Counted from the first letter of the stretch, positions 1-9,527 are shown. The stretch: DNA of 64,000 nt from Deinococcus sp. KNUC1210 (GCF_022344005.1 NZ_CP092196.1:434001-498000); one strand, 5' to 3'. A program made the numbers and translations. Notes: generated by a model from the sequence alone, not told the origin.

Positions 1-10
1 GCGGGACGGT

Positions 11-613
11 TCAGGCAGGCAGCACTGTCAGCAGCCCCGGCTGCCAACTGGACGCGGCTGCTCGTTTCGCCTGCGCGGGTGCGCCGTACAGCCACGCTTC
101 CAGATCCCGCGTCAGTAACAACGCCGGAGCACGATCATGCGCCCCATCCAACTCTGCAGGCGCAGGTCGCGTCATCACGGTGCAGCTCGCCGTTCCGTCC
201 TCCGTACAGTTCCACAGCCCCGCCGCCAGCAGTGGCAAGCCATCCGGACGAGCAATCCGAACCTTCGTCTTCACGCCAGTCTGCAGGATCGGCCACTCAA
301 AAAAGCAGCTGATGGGGATGACGGCCCGGCGGCTCCGGAACGGCTGCGCGAATGCCCGACTGCGCTCCACCGTCTCGATCCGGGCATTGAACATCGCGTA
401 CTTCTTGACTTCGTCTTCCGTCATACGTTCCGGAATCAACCCCTAGCGGGCGAGCGGCGCATCGTACCCCTCCGCACCCGGCCGGATCACTCGGAGCTGG
501 TCTGTGGGCCGAATCTCTCTGCGATCGAGCGCTCGCCACCCGAATGGCCCGAACAGCTTCGTGAGGGCCGCGACCGCTTTGGGCGTAAACAGATCCTCGG
601 CACGGCCACACAT
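11..613 (-). pseudogene. SRAP/YedK (HMCES-like) gene with in-frame amber stop
   Basis: SRAP proteins covalently bind abasic sites in single-stranded DNA through the Cys that follows the initiator Met. The gene starts ATG-TGT-GGC-CGT at 613 (MCGR), as the family requires, and shows a CFFEW motif and an HDRAP motif that correspond to the conserved core and active-site His. At 443-445 a TAG replaces what should be the Trp of the conserved ARWGLIP stretch, so the frame is cut after 56 codons; the remaining 142 codons to the TGA at 11 are intact and in the same frame. A single G-to-A change (TGG to TAG) explains the break. The full length would be 200 residues, close to normal for the family. It is either a recent pseudogene or a base-call error; the lack of other damage argues for a recent event. 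Confidence 0.8.
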
Positions 614-1077
614 CAGCGCGCTCCTGGTACAGATGGGCGAACCGAAATCCGGGCAGGCGCCCGCAGAACACCTTGCATTCGACGTAGCCGAAGGATGTTC
701 ATGCGCGCAAGAGGAGTTCTAGAAACGTTTGCTGCTGCCACTGCAGTTCCTCTGGAACTTGTTTCTGCGTCAGCGTACTCGCGAAGGTCTCGCCGAAAGA
801 GAACGGCTCGCTCGCCGACGCCTGCCGAGGTGCTTGCGAACAGTTGGACTCGACCTAGTGCAAACACCAACGCTCCTCCTCCCTGGTCATCTGGCTACTC
901 ATCCATGCCATCTGGCTAGGTGTGGTTCAAGGACGAACACGAGAACATAAGCGTCGCGCTCATCCTCTCGCATAGTGAGGACGCAGGGGTCCTCATCTGG
1001 GGTGTCTGAGGCCGATGCATCTGTTTGCTCCATCAGCCGCTGTGCTGCGGAGGGTGTCTGCGCGAAGGAAGTCATTG
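614..1077. other. Intergenic stretch with tail-to-tail gene remnants
   Basis: No intact gene is seen here. The plus strand up to 722 encodes a C-terminal end ([21 protein letters not shown] less its last residues is shared with a copy ending at 3106), and the minus strand from about 830 to 703 encodes the C-terminal end of the protein interrupted at 3970-4584 (GETFASTLTQKQVPE is shared). Substitutions between the copies are mostly synonymous in the plus-strand frame, so this was once coding. Bases 830-1077 hold nothing recognisable except the ribosome-binding region of the following transporter gene. Confidence 0.55.
654..828. repeat. Direct repeat, copy 1
   Basis: About 175 bases match 3038-3106 joined to 3981-4090 at roughly 85 to 90 percent identity by eye. 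The second copy is split by the IS5-type insertion. The two copies flank the transporter gene at 1078-3015, so recombination between them could have moved or could delete that gene. Confidence 0.75.
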
Positions 1078-3015
1078 ATGACCCGTTCAACGTCCGCCCC
1101 CGCTCGCCTCCATCCCCTTTGCACCTGGCTGCTTCAAAGCCAGAGCGCATCCTCAGACAGCCCACAGACCTCGGAACACCAGCCACACAAAACGAGTCCC
1201 TGGTGGCAGGTAATGTGCCTGACGGGCGTGGACTATTTCTCCTCTCTGGGGTACGCGCCAGGCATCGCCGTTCTCGCGGCGGGTGCGCTGTCGCCCATCG
1301 CCACCCTGGTGCTGGTGCTGCTGACGCTCTTTGGAGCGCTTCCGGTGTATCGCCGGGTCGCGGCCGAAAGCCCGCACGGCGAAGGCTCGATTGCCATGCT
1401 CGAACGCCTGCTCCCCCGATGGGGCGGCAAACTGTTCGTCCTGACGCTGCTGGGCTTTGCCGTCACCGACTTCATCATCACCATCACGCTGTCGGCCGCT
1501 GATGCGGCGGCGCATCTGGTACAAAACCCGGCTTTTCATACAGCGCTGGCGGGCGGCAATGTCTGGCTGACCCTGCTGCTGGTGGCGCTGCTGGGGGCAG
1601 TCTTCCTGAAAGGCTTCAAAGAAGCGGTCGGCATCGCGGTGGTGCTGGTCGCGGTGTATCTGGGCCTGAATGCCACGCTAATGGTGCGCGGCATCCTGGA
1701 GGTGTTGCACCATCCGGACGTCTGGGGCCACTGGAGAGCGGCGCTGTTCACCGGGCACAGCAGCGTGTGGTCGCTGCTGGGGGTGGCGCTGCTGGTGTTT
1801 CCGAAGCTGGCGCTGGGCATGTCCGGCTTCGAGACGGGTGTGGCGGTCATGCCGCTGATCCGGGGGAAGGCGACCGACATCGAGGCGCTCCCGGCGGGAC
1901 GGATCGCCGGGGCTCAGACACTGCTGCTGACAGCAGCGGTCATCATGAGTAGCTTTCTGCTGGTCTCTAGCTTGGTGTGTACCCTGCTGATTCCGGCGTC
2001 GGCGTTTCTCGACGGCGGTGAGGCGAATGGGCGGGCGCTCGCGTACCTGGCCCACCGGGAACTTGGGAACACGTTTGGTACCCTCTACGACTTCTCGACC
2101 ATCGCGATTCTGTGGTTTGCTGGAGCCAGCGCGATGGCGGGTCTGCTGAACCTGGTGCCGCGCTTCCTGCCCCGCTACGGCATGGCGCCCGAATGGACCC
2201 GCGCCACCCGCCCGCTCGTGCTGGTCTTCAGCGTCATCGCGTTCGTGGTCACCCTGGTCTTCAACGCCAACGTGGACGCCCAGGGTGGCGCGTACGCGAC
2301 CGGTGTGCTGGTGCTGATGACTTCCGCGGCCGTCGCGGTCACCGTGCTGATGATCAAACGCCGGAAACGCGCACTGATGATCGCCTTCGGGAGCGTCGCA
2401 GCCGTCTTTCTGTACACCACCATTCTCAACATGTTCGAGCGCCCGGAAGGACTGCTGATCTCCGCGCTCTTTATTGTCCTGATCGTGGCGATCAGTGTGA
2501 CCTCACGGGCCACCCGCTCGTTCGAACTGCGCGTCAGCAGTGTGGAACTTTCAGCGCAGGCCACGTCGATCTTGAGAGAATTCCCGATCCGCCCGCTGCG
2601 CTTCATCGCACATCATCCTGGACCGCAATCACAGGAAGAGTACGCCGAGAAAGAACGCGAAGCCAGAGAACTGGCGCATCTGCCGAGCGAAGCGTTTCTA
2701 TTTCTGGAGGTGGAGATCGACGACGCGTCGGACTTCAGCGATGTCGTAGAGGTGGACGGGCACCAAGTAGGGCCATACCGTATTTTGCGGGCGCGTGGGT
2801 CGAGTGTCCCGAATACCATTGCCGCGCTGCTGCTCCATCTGCGAAAAGCAGGCGCGGTTCCGCAGGTCTATTTTCAGTGGAGCGAACAAGGCCCGTTGGC
2901 AGCAGCGCTCGCGTTTCTGATCTTCGGGGAGGGGGACGTGCCGCCGCTCACACACGAGATCCTGCGGCGCATCGAACCCGACGAGTACCTTAGACCCGTG
3001 ATTCACGTCAGCTGA
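1078..3015 (+). CDS. APC-superfamily permease with cytoplasmic C-terminal domain
   Basis: A 645-residue membrane protein. Residues about 40 to 480 hold around twelve hydrophobic segments typical of the amino acid-polyamine-organocation superfamily, with the early conserved run [18 protein letters not shown]. Residues about 490 to 645 are hydrophilic and probably cytoplasmic. The substrate cannot be told from sequence; proteins of this shape are annotated as amino acid or cation permeases. The ATG at 1078 follows GAAGGAAG at a good distance and removes a poor N-terminal extension reaching back to 1015. It sits alone between two copies of a direct repeat, which suggests it arrived as a cassette. 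The frame is intact, unlike several neighbours. Confidence 0.75.
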   Translation: MTRSTSAPARLHPLCTWLLQSQSASSDSPQTSEHQPHKTSPWWQVMCLTGVDYFSSLGYAPGIAVLAAGALSPIATLVLVLLTLFGALPVYRRVAAESPHGEGSIAMLERLLPRWGGKLFVLTLLGFAVTDFIITITLSAADAAAHLVQNPAFHTALAGGNVWLTLLLVALLGAVFLKGFKEAVGIAVVLVAVYLGLNATLMVRGILEVLHHPDVWGHWRAALFTGHSSVWSLLGVALLVFPKLALGMSGFETGVAVMPLIRGKATDIEALPAGRIAGAQTLLLTAAVIMSSFLLVSSLVCTLLIPASAFLDGGEANGRALAYLAHRELGNTFGTLYDFSTIAILWFAGASAMAGLLNLVPRFLPRYGMAPEWTRATRPLVLVFSVIAFVVTLVFNANVDAQGGAYATGVLVLMTSAAVAVTVLMIKRRKRALMIAFGSVAAVFLYTTILNMFERPEGLLISALFIVLIVAISVTSRATRSFELRVSSVELSAQATSILREFPIRPLRFIAHHPGPQSQEEYAEKEREARELAHLPSEAFLFLEVEIDDASDFSDVVEVDGHQVGPYRILRARGSSVPNTIAALLLHLRKAGAVPQVYFQWSEQGPLAAALAFLIFGEGDVPPLTHEILRRIEPDEYLRPVIHVS

Positions 3016-3106
3016 GCTGGGCCAACCCCTACTTGAACAGGCGCCCGCAGAACACCTGGCATTCGACGCGGCTGAGGGGTGTTCATGCGCGCAAGAGGAG
3101 TTCTAG

Positions 3107-3980
3107 AGGCTGGTTGAGACGCGATCCAAACGTGGCATCAGGAATCCGATGGAGGCAAAATGAAGGGATGGATCGCCGACCGTACCCTAGCGATCTCGAC
3201 GATGACGCGTATGCGTTTCTGCTGCCGTATCTGGCCTTGACCCCGGAAGCGGCACCCCAACGCAAGTACCCGCTCCGAGAGGTGCTGAACGCCCTCCTGT
3301 GGATGAGCCGCACCGGCTCACAGTGGGCGTTTCTGCCGCATGATCTGCCACCCGCGGACGTGGTACGAAGTCAGGCCAAACGCTGGTTCGAAGCGCACTG
3401 CTTCGAGAACGCCGTCCATGATCTGCGGCTGTTCAGCCGCGTGCAGCAGCAGCGCGGCGCTGAGCCCTCGGCCATCATCATCGACAGCCGGACGTTGCAG
3501 AGCACGCCAGAAAGTGGGCACCGTGCGGGGTTCGATGGCGCGAAGAAACGCAAGGGAACGAAGGTACACGTGGTGGTCGATACGTGAGGTCACCTACTGA
3601 CGTTGACGACCTCACCGGCCAACGAACAGGATCGTGCTCAGGTGGAGGCGCTGTGTCACAGCGCCCAGGAGGTCACCGGTGGGATGATCGAGGTGGCCTT
3701 CGCAGATCAGGGCTACACCGGGGAGCAGACCCTGGAGAATGCTCGCAAGAGCAACATCGAGTTGATCGTGGTGAAGCGTCCGGACGCTTCAAGGGGATTC
3801 GTGCTCCTCCCAAAGCGCTGGGTGGTGGAGCGCTCCCTGGGGTGGCTAGCTCGTTTTTGCCGACTCGGACGTGATCTGGAGCGGTTGTCCTCAACGCTCA
3901 TTGGCTTTCACTTCGTAGCTGCCTGCGTTCTGCTCCTGAACAAATTGACACCCGTTCTTGGATAGCCTCTCAATCAACCT
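3107..3980 (+). mobile_element. IS5-family-like insertion sequence (874 bp)
   Basis: The ends are imperfect inverted repeats of about 21 bp (AGGCTGGTTGAG at the left, AGGTTGATTGAG on the complementary strand at the right), flanked by CTAG at 3103-3106 and 3981-3984. The uninterrupted copy at 718-724 has a single CTAG at the same place, which proves both the insertion point and the target duplication. The element cut the 3' end of the minus-strand gene at 3970-4584. Confidence 0.85.
3168..3965 (+). pseudogene. IS5-family transposase with in-frame TGA
   Basis: A DDE transposase of the IS5 group. The first 139 codons ([13 protein letters not shown] start, [12 protein letters not shown] with the first catalytic Asp) end at a TGA at 3585-3587. 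The same frame continues at once as [15 protein letters not shown], with [10 protein letters not shown] (second Asp) and WVVERSLGW (catalytic Glu), to a stop at 3965. The intact codon was probably CGA or another one-base neighbour. The whole frame is 265 codons, normal for the group, so only this nonsense change inactivates it. Confidence 0.85.
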
Positions 3981-4584
3981 CTAGAAACGTCTGCTGCTGC
4001 CATTGCAACGCCTCCGGGACTTGCTTTTGCGTCAGGGTACTCGCGAAGGTCTCGCCGAAAGAGAACGGCTCGCTCGCCAACGCCTGCCGACTCACCGCCA
4101 GTCCTTCCTGCCGCGCTGCCTGATAGGCCCCCGTCACCCCGTCCGCCACTGCCCAGGCCCCCAACGCGCGCAACCGCCGATACACATACACCCCAATCTT
4201 CTGGTGCAGCGCCACCCACAACGCCTCCAGTGCCACAGCCTTCTGCTGCGCCACGAAATTTCCATCCGGATTTCCGTACTGTTTCCCAGCCTCGATGCGC
4301 ATCGCCAGCCGCACCTCGCCCGTCCCCTCATCCCGCTTGGGATCGACCGCGAACTCCAGCCGCTGCAACGGAGACAGCAGCAACAACCGGTGGACCTCCG
4401 GATGCAACTCGCACGCCAGTAACTGATCGGCCATCTTCAGTTCTGCCTTCTTCAGTTCCGCCGACCGGTCGATCTTCCGGACATGCTGCCCCGATCCAAG
4501 TGTCGCTGTGACCGTCGTGAGATACCGCAGGTCCGATGTGTCCGTTGCAATGGAAGCGGCCTTCGCCCTGCCCCAATTTAGCAT
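3970..4584 (-). pseudogene. Hypothetical protein, C-terminus cut by the IS
   Basis: About 200 residues beginning MLNWGRAKAASIATDT; the reading frame runs cleanly to the IS junction at 3981 and picks up two IS-derived codons. The matching tail at 703-830 shows that the original protein ended a few residues later (FLELLLRA). No known domain is recognised; the chain is soluble, with a charged helix-rich N-terminal half (RSAELKKAELKMADQLL). It is divergent from nucS with about 57 bases between starts, so the two may share a control region. A longer minus-strand frame up to 5565 is only the shadow of nucS. Confidence 0.6.
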
Positions 4585-4641
4585 AGAGCAGAATGCGAAC
4601 CAGTGCGCTGTGACACAACGAAAAACCCCTACCATACAGGG

Positions 4642-5400
4642 ATGATCCGCGAACAGCTCCTGCAGCCCACCGCCGTCGAGCTGGCCGCCTTCCTCACCCG
4701 CCACACCCGCACCTGCGATTGCCTCATCCAAGTCGCCGGGCAAGCTGAAGTCACGTATCAAGGTCGCGCCGCCAGCACCGCCGATGCCGGCAACTACCTG
4801 CTGATCCTCAAATGCGACGGCAGCCTGCAGATTCATCACCCCAAAGGCATCAAGCCCATGAATTGGCAACCCAAGACGGACCGCGTTGTCGCCACGCTCG
4901 AAGATAATCTGTGCGTCCTGACTGCCAGCCGCACCAGCCCCGCGGAAACCGTCCGGGTGCTGATGCTGGACATCCAGCTTGCCCAGGCGCTCGACATCCA
5001 GGAGGAAGTGGGGTTCGTCATCGCGGGCACCGAAGCCCAGCTGCAGCAAACCCTCAGCCGTCATCCTGAACTGATCGAGCCCGGCCTCACGGTGCTTGAC
5101 CGCGAGCTGATGAGCAGCGTCGGCGACATTGATCTGTATGCCAAAGACGCCCAGGGCCGCTTCGTTGTCGTGGAACTCAAACGGGCAAAAGCCACCCATG
5201 ACGCCGTACACCAGCTCTCCCGCTACGTGGACGCGGTGCGGGCCAAACTGCCCAAGCGCGCGAAGGTGCGCGGCATCCTCGCCGCGCCCAGCATCACCAC
5301 CCCCGCCGCTTTGACGCTCGAAGGCCTCAAGCTGGAGTTCAAAGAGATCCACGCCCTGCCGAGTGCGCAGGAAACCGCCGCCCAGGGCGGGCTGTTCTGA
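4642..5400 (+). CDS. nucS: Endonuclease NucS (mismatch/branched-DNA nuclease)
   Basis: A 252-residue protein. NucS cuts double-stranded DNA at mismatches, or branched DNA in archaea, and is partnered by the sliding clamp in known cases. The C-terminal RecB-like nuclease domain is clear: ELIEPGLTVLDRE, then VGDIDLYAKD with the catalytic Asp, then FVVVELKRAKATHDAV with the Glu-x-Lys pair, then QLSRYVDAV. The N-terminal half has the NucS dimerisation-domain pattern (GRAASTADAGNYLLILKCDGSLQIHHP, abbreviated). The final residues GGLF could serve as a clamp-binding tail, which is inference. ATG 4642 was chosen because upstream in-frame sequence is short and unlike the family. The helicase gene follows after 37 bases, so co-transcription is likely. 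Confidence 0.9.
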   Translation: MIREQLLQPTAVELAAFLTRHTRTCDCLIQVAGQAEVTYQGRAASTADAGNYLLILKCDGSLQIHHPKGIKPMNWQPKTDRVVATLEDNLCVLTASRTSPAETVRVLMLDIQLAQALDIQEEVGFVIAGTEAQLQQTLSRHPELIEPGLTVLDRELMSSVGDIDLYAKDAQGRFVVVELKRAKATHDAVHQLSRYVDAVRAKLPKRAKVRGILAAPSITTPAALTLEGLKLEFKEIHALPSAQETAAQGGLF

Positions 5401-5437
5401 TATTCTGTTCAGCACAAAACCACCGAGGGAGGAGAAG

Positions 5438-7945
5438 ATGACCACCGCACGCCACGCCAGATCGTCGCAGGCCCCAGCGCAGCAAGCGGCCCTCCTCTCC
5501 CGACCCATCCCGCCCCACTTCACCGACCAGCAGATCGCCTTCATAGAGGCGGTGCGCGACACCACCGGTCATTTGATGCTACGGGCCACCGCTGGCAGCG
5601 GCAAAACCACCACGCTGACTGAAGCCGCGTGGCATCTCCCGCCTCGGCAGACCGCGTGGTACTTCGCGTACAACAAACACTCGGTTGACGGCATCAGCCC
5701 CCGCCTGCCTCGGTACGTCAAGGCCGCTACGCCGCACGCATATGGTCGCCGCATCCTGTGCCGCGCCCGTCAGGATTGGCAGCTCGCCGTCGACGAGCAC
5801 AAGACCGAACGCCTTGCCCGCACCCTGTCCGCCGAACTGGGCGAACGCGCCGACTACCGTCGCCTGCGGGCCGTGGCCCGCTTGTGGGACAGCGCCCGCG
5901 AATACGGCCTGGATCACACCAGCCACGACGATGACCTGATCGGCCTCGCCAGTGTGGTCGAGTGGCCAGACGAACCAAGAGCGCACGTCCTAAGCAGCCT
6001 CCTGAGCACCATGCAGCGTCTCAGCCTGCACGACTGGGGGAGCGGCGGCTTACCCGACTTCACCGACTTCCTGTGGCTGCCACTGATCCTGAATCTGGAA
6101 CCTGGCAGTATCGATACGGCCCTGATTGACGAATGCCAGGATCTGACGCCGCTGCGCCAGACCTTCCTCACGCACCTCCTCGGCCTGAATGAAGGACAAG
6201 AGGGAAAGCAGGGCCGCATGATTGCCGTGGGCGACCCGGCACAGGCCATTTATTCATATGCTGGCGCAGACCCCCGCGGGATGTGGCGACTGACCGAGCG
6301 GATTGGGGCGACCGAGCTGCCCTTGAGTGTGTCGTGGCGCTGCCCGGCGCTCCACGTCGAACTGGCCCGCACTGTCAACACCTTCATCGAACGCGCCCCC
6401 GGTGCCCCCAGTGGCACCATCGAGCATCACTTCGCCGATGAACTGGATTACCGGGCGGGTGATGTGATCCTCTCGCGTCTGAACAGCCCGCTGATCCGTG
6501 CGGCGCTGCAGCTGATGACCAGCGGCACGAGTGTGAACATCCGAGGCCGTGACCTTGCCACGCGCCTGGAAGCAGCAGCGACCGAAGCGTTCCCGAAACC
6601 CTTCGTGTTGGACAGCGTCAAAGAGTTGGTCAATGTCTTCTACGAGAAACGCGCCAAGCCGTTCATCGAGAAGGCCAAGACCGGCGATCCGGAAGCCAAG
6701 AAGTTCCTGACCGACTTCAAGGACATCTGCAGTTGCCTCCGCCTCCTCGGTCAGCAAGCGGCTGAACACGGCGTCGGGACGGCCCAGCAGATCGCGACGC
6801 TGCTGCGCTCGCTGTACCGAGAGGACGCCGATGTGCTGCTCAGCACCATCCACCGGGCCAAAGGACTGGAGTGGGACCGCGTCACCCTGCTCTACCCGGA
6901 ACTGATGCCCCTGCCGAGCGGCAACTACGAGGAGGAACAGTGCGTGCTGTTCGTAGCCCTCACCCGTAGCAAAGACACGCTCCGCCTCGCCTACGGCAAA
7001 GAAGCCTGGGCGAACGGCGAGCGCCTCACGGCGGAGAAGAAGACCCGCACGCAACCGGTCGCAGCGCCGCTGGACGACCTGCTGGAGGAACCACTGGAAG
7101 CACCATCGGTCCTTCCGGTGGCCGCCGGCCCTTTGGAAGCACTCGCGGATGTGGACTGGGAGGCCATCACACCCCATCCCGCTACCACGCCACCGCCGAC
7201 TGCGCGCGCTGAGCCGCCCCCCGTACATGTTCCCAGGACACCGCCGCCCACCACCCCTCAGCGAACCGACCCGACGCCCACCGCCCCCGCGCCTGTTGTC
7301 CCAGCGGCAAACCGTCAAGTCACCCCCATTCAGACGCGTATCTTCCAGCCACGTGCGCCTCGCGATGAAGAGGAAGAACTAGGGCACCAGATGCTCAGCG
7401 CCCTGTCCAACCTCACCCTCTCCACGCCCGCACCCACGCCACCCCCTGCATATGGTCTGGCCGACCATGCCCGGAAAGTGAGGCAGCTCGGGCAGAGCAG
7501 CCGCCTGGACGATCCCCGCCCCACCCCGCTCTTCCACGGGCAGGACAGCAGCAGCGTGTCTGAATTGCGTCTGCGACTGGATGCCCTCACGGATGACGCC
7601 CGCCCCGCCTTACGCGAGTGGGCCGCCAGCTCCTTGGTGCTGCTCCGCAGTGCCCCGACGCACCGCGTCGCCTACGATGCCTCGGTCCTCGAAGCAGTCG
7701 AGCGGGCGGCCCGCTTGGCCCGCGTGTGCCTGCCGCTCCCAGGAAGACCCGCGCCGAAGAGCGTGCGCGTCATTGTTTTCAAGGACCGGGTGGCGTGGGA
7801 GAAGCTCGGGAAGATCACCCACAGCGGCATCACCTCACTCTCCGTCACGGTGGGTAGCGAGAAGTACAAGTTTGATCCCAGAAGCGGTGAGCTGCTGGGG
7901 CAGCCGTTTACTCCCTTTGCCCCGCATCTGCGTCCCTCAGACTGA
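5438..7945 (+). CDS. UvrD/Rep-like superfamily 1 DNA helicase
   Basis: An 835-residue ATP-dependent DNA helicase. Motifs in order: Walker A ATAGSGKTTT (residues about 50-59), Walker B LIDECQDLTPLR, motif III VGDPAQAIYSYAGAD, motif V STIHRAKGLEWDRV and motif VI VALTRSKDTL. Residues about 560 to 690 are a Pro/Thr-rich linker, and the last 150 residues form an extra C-terminal domain (RVIVFKDRVAWEKLGK) that is not part of UvrD itself and is not recognised. ATG 5438 follows GGAGGAGAAG. The close spacing to nucS suggests a shared repair role, for instance unwinding DNA cut by the nuclease; that is inference. Confidence 0.88.
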   Translation: MTTARHARSSQAPAQQAALLSRPIPPHFTDQQIAFIEAVRDTTGHLMLRATAGSGKTTTLTEAAWHLPPRQTAWYFAYNKHSVDGISPRLPRYVKAATPHAYGRRILCRARQDWQLAVDEHKTERLARTLSAELGERADYRRLRAVARLWDSAREYGLDHTSHDDDLIGLASVVEWPDEPRAHVLSSLLSTMQRLSLHDWGSGGLPDFTDFLWLPLILNLEPGSIDTALIDECQDLTPLRQTFLTHLLGLNEGQEGKQGRMIAVGDPAQAIYSYAGADPRGMWRLTERIGATELPLSVSWRCPALHVELARTVNTFIERAPGAPSGTIEHHFADELDYRAGDVILSRLNSPLIRAALQLMTSGTSVNIRGRDLATRLEAAATEAFPKPFVLDSVKELVNVFYEKRAKPFIEKAKTGDPEAKKFLTDFKDICSCLRLLGQQAAEHGVGTAQQIATLLRSLYREDADVLLSTIHRAKGLEWDRVTLLYPELMPLPSGNYEEEQCVLFVALTRSKDTLRLAYGKEAWANGERLTAEKKTRTQPVAAPLDDLLEEPLEAPSVLPVAAGPLEALADVDWEAITPHPATTPPPTARAEPPPVHVPRTPPPTTPQRTDPTPTAPAPVVPAANRQVTPIQTRIFQPRAPRDEEEELGHQMLSALSNLTLSTPAPTPPPAYGLADHARKVRQLGQSSRLDDPRPTPLFHGQDSSSVSELRLRLDALTDDARPALREWAASSLVLLRSAPTHRVAYDASVLEAVERAARLARVCLPLPGRPAPKSVRVIVFKDRVAWEKLGKITHSGITSLSVTVGSEKYKFDPRSGELLGQPFTPFAPHLRPSD

Positions 7946-8017
7946 GCTGAACAGCTCAACAGTTCATGTTGCCCCTGCGCGGCCGGCGGTGGTGTCTCCT
8001 GCTGATCTGGGTGCACC

Positions 8018-8260
8018 TCATTCCAGTGGCGGCACACCGCTACAGCCAGAGGCCACCTGCGGGTCTAACGTCTTCTGCCAGACCTGCAAGGCCGCCTGCA
8101 CCACCGCTACCTCTTCCGGCACTTCGTTCTCCACAGCCGCGAGGTATTGCTCCGCTAACAGACAGATGTCACGGATCGCATCGTAGTGCATCAGCTGAAA
8201 TGCGCGTGCGCCAACCTCTTTGAGCAACGCGCGTGTGGTTTCAGCATCCTCATACATCAT
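8018..8260 (-). CDS. Small hypothetical protein, paralogue of the next gene
   Basis: Eighty residues (MMYEDAETTRALLKEVGARA start). It aligns end to end with the product of 8306-8521: both have M-x-[YF]-E-x-A-E-x-T-R at the start, G-x-R-A-F-Q in the middle and a [FY]DA[IM]R stretch. Both look all-helical and acidic. This gene lies downstream in the same orientation with 45 bases between them, so they form a two-gene operon facing the helicase gene. No function is known; small paired acidic proteins could act as antitoxins or adaptor proteins, but nothing here proves it. Confidence 0.5.
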   Translation of the reverse strand: MMYEDAETTRALLKEVGARAFQLMHYDAIRDICLLAEQYLAAVENEVPEEVAVVQAALQVWQKTLDPQVASGCSGVPPLE

Positions 8261-8305
8261 GTCTGGAGTCTAAATCCCTGGACTCCGTTGAATCTGATGA
8301 AACGC

Positions 8306-8521
8306 TTACCGACGATCGACGTGCTCCAACACAGCGGCCCAGTCGACCAGGGCCACATCGATCAAGCACAGCTGCGCGTCATCTTCGGACGCCAGTGCCT
8401 GAAGGAACAGCTCGACCAGCACCCCAATGCCCCGCATCGCATCAAAATCCGTTTGCTGGAACGCCCGTTCACCCAGCGCTTGCAGCCCAAGGCGGGTGCG
8501 TTCAGCGTGCTCGAAAAACAT
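8306..8521 (-). CDS. Small hypothetical protein, paralogue of the previous gene
   Basis: Seventy-one residues (MFFEHAERTRLGLQALGERA start), similar to the downstream gene product along its whole length, which is the main reason to believe both are real genes. The ATG at 8521 follows AGGGTGAG at a suitable distance. It is the first gene of the pair. Predicted helical and acidic, without signal peptide or membrane segment. Confidence 0.5.
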   Translation of the reverse strand: MFFEHAERTRLGLQALGERAFQQTDFDAMRGIGVLVELFLQALASEDDAQLCLIDVALVDWAAVLEHVDRR

Positions 8522-8813
8522 GTCTCACCCTACCCATGACGAGTACTTGTGCGTTGATGATTGCCTTAATACCCCCTGCGATCCGACGCAGAAAGAGGTT
8601 AGAAAAGCTTCATCCTCTAGGGAGCGTGTTGGAGGGCAGTCGGACGAGCTCGGGCTACCGCTTGGAAAAATTGGATGGCCCCAGTACCCACATTAAACGC
8701 CGTGTTCCAGTGGGGGACTCGGGCGCACAGCATGTCCTGAGACGGTTCACAGGGAGACAGCGCCTGCTTGAACAGGCGTTCGTTGTCAAGTGTGCATATG
8801 GCATGATGCAGGT

Positions 8814-9167
8814 ATGACGAAGAAAAGTGCTGCAAAAACGACGGCCAAGACTGCCCCTGCCACACCAGCGCCGGTGGAAGCGGCTGTGATTGACAAACTG
8901 ACCAAACTGCAGCTCATCGATCAGGTCGCGCTGCGGACGAACATGACCAAGCGAGAGGCTGGCTTGGCGGTGGACGCGGCGCTGGAGGCGATTGTGGAGG
9001 CGCTGAAGAGTGGCAAGAGCGTTGGCTTGACTGGCCTGGGGACCTTGGACGTCCGCGCCACCGCTGCCCGCACGGGCGTGCGCCCCGGCACGGCCGAGAA
9101 GATCCAGATCCCGGCAGGTAAGAAGGTCGGCTTCAAAGTCGCCACCGACCTCAAAAAAGCCCTGTAA
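8814..9167 (+). CDS. hup: HU-family nucleoid protein with N-terminal extension
   Basis: A 117-residue DNA-bending protein. The HU fold starts near residue 27 ([20 protein letters not shown]), with the conserved [13 protein letters not shown] turn, the R-x-G-x-x-P arm region ([16 protein letters not shown]) and the C-terminal [15 protein letters not shown] helix. The first 26 residues are Lys/Ala/Thr/Pro-rich, like the basic extension of Deinococcus HU. ATG 8814 gives the same start as known family members; a start at 8790 would add eight unlikely residues. An inverted repeat (CGCCTG and CAGGCG, 8761-8778) lies upstream. The stop codon is followed directly by what looks like the 5' end of a group II intron. 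Confidence 0.92.
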   Translation: MTKKSAAKTTAKTAPATPAPVEAAVIDKLTKLQLIDQVALRTNMTKREAGLAVDAALEAIVEALKSGKSVGLTGLGTLDVRATAARTGVRPGTAEKIQIPAGKKVGFKVATDLKKAL

Positions 9168-9420
9168 GTGCGACGTGAAAGCCGTTTAGTTGATTGTTCG
9201 AAAAAGGTAATAAGGCCTTCGAGAACCTGTTGTTCCACCAACAGTACCCTACGGGCTTAAGCAGGAAGGCAACAACCTGTGAGAAGCGCCCGAACAATGT
9301 ACCCGCAGCCGAAAAGCTGGTATCGGAACCGTGAGGAGAAGATACAACTGTATAGCATCAATACTGTTGGGGGCTAGGGTTAGGTCGTATGGTGAACATA
9401 AGTGAATCCTCGTTAAACGT
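9168..9420 (+). mobile_element. 5' fragment of a group II intron (domain I)
   Basis: The stretch begins GTGCGACGTGAAAGCCG one base after the HU stop codon, matching the GUGYG 5' end of group II introns, and continues with blocks that resemble bacterial domain I sequences (GTTGTTCCACCAACAGTACC, GCGCCCGAACAATGTACC, GGAACCGTGAGGAGAAG, ACTGTTGGGGGCTAGGGTT). No reverse-transcriptase frame and no domain V hairpin follow, so the element is truncated. Assignment rests on recalled family patterns; a covariance-model search would settle it. Bases 9421-9491 hold nothing else. Confidence 0.5.
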
Positions 9421-9491
9421 CATTGCTTTTGAAGTAACAATTTAGATGCGATCAATGTGAACGGCGTCCGTACTAAATAAACCAACTGAAC

Positions 9492-9527
9492 ACGAGGTCG
9501 CCTGCACTGATGTGCAGGCGACCTCGT
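9492..9527 (+). terminator. Strong hairpin terminator
   Basis: A perfect 15-bp stem (9492-9506 with 9513-9527) around a 6-base loop, followed by CTTGTT. It may originally have ended the HU transcript before intron DNA came between. The next 230 bases up to 9755 contain no supported gene. Confidence 0.75.

Noticed and set aside
613..702. 29-codon gene overlapping the SRAP start by TGATG
   Set aside because: Comparison of the two repeat copies shows silent changes in the plus-strand frame, not in this one.
3585..3587. Programmed read-through or frameshift in the IS5-type transposase
   Set aside because: The two parts are in the same frame separated by a plain TGA, without slippery sequence; a nonsense mutation is simpler.
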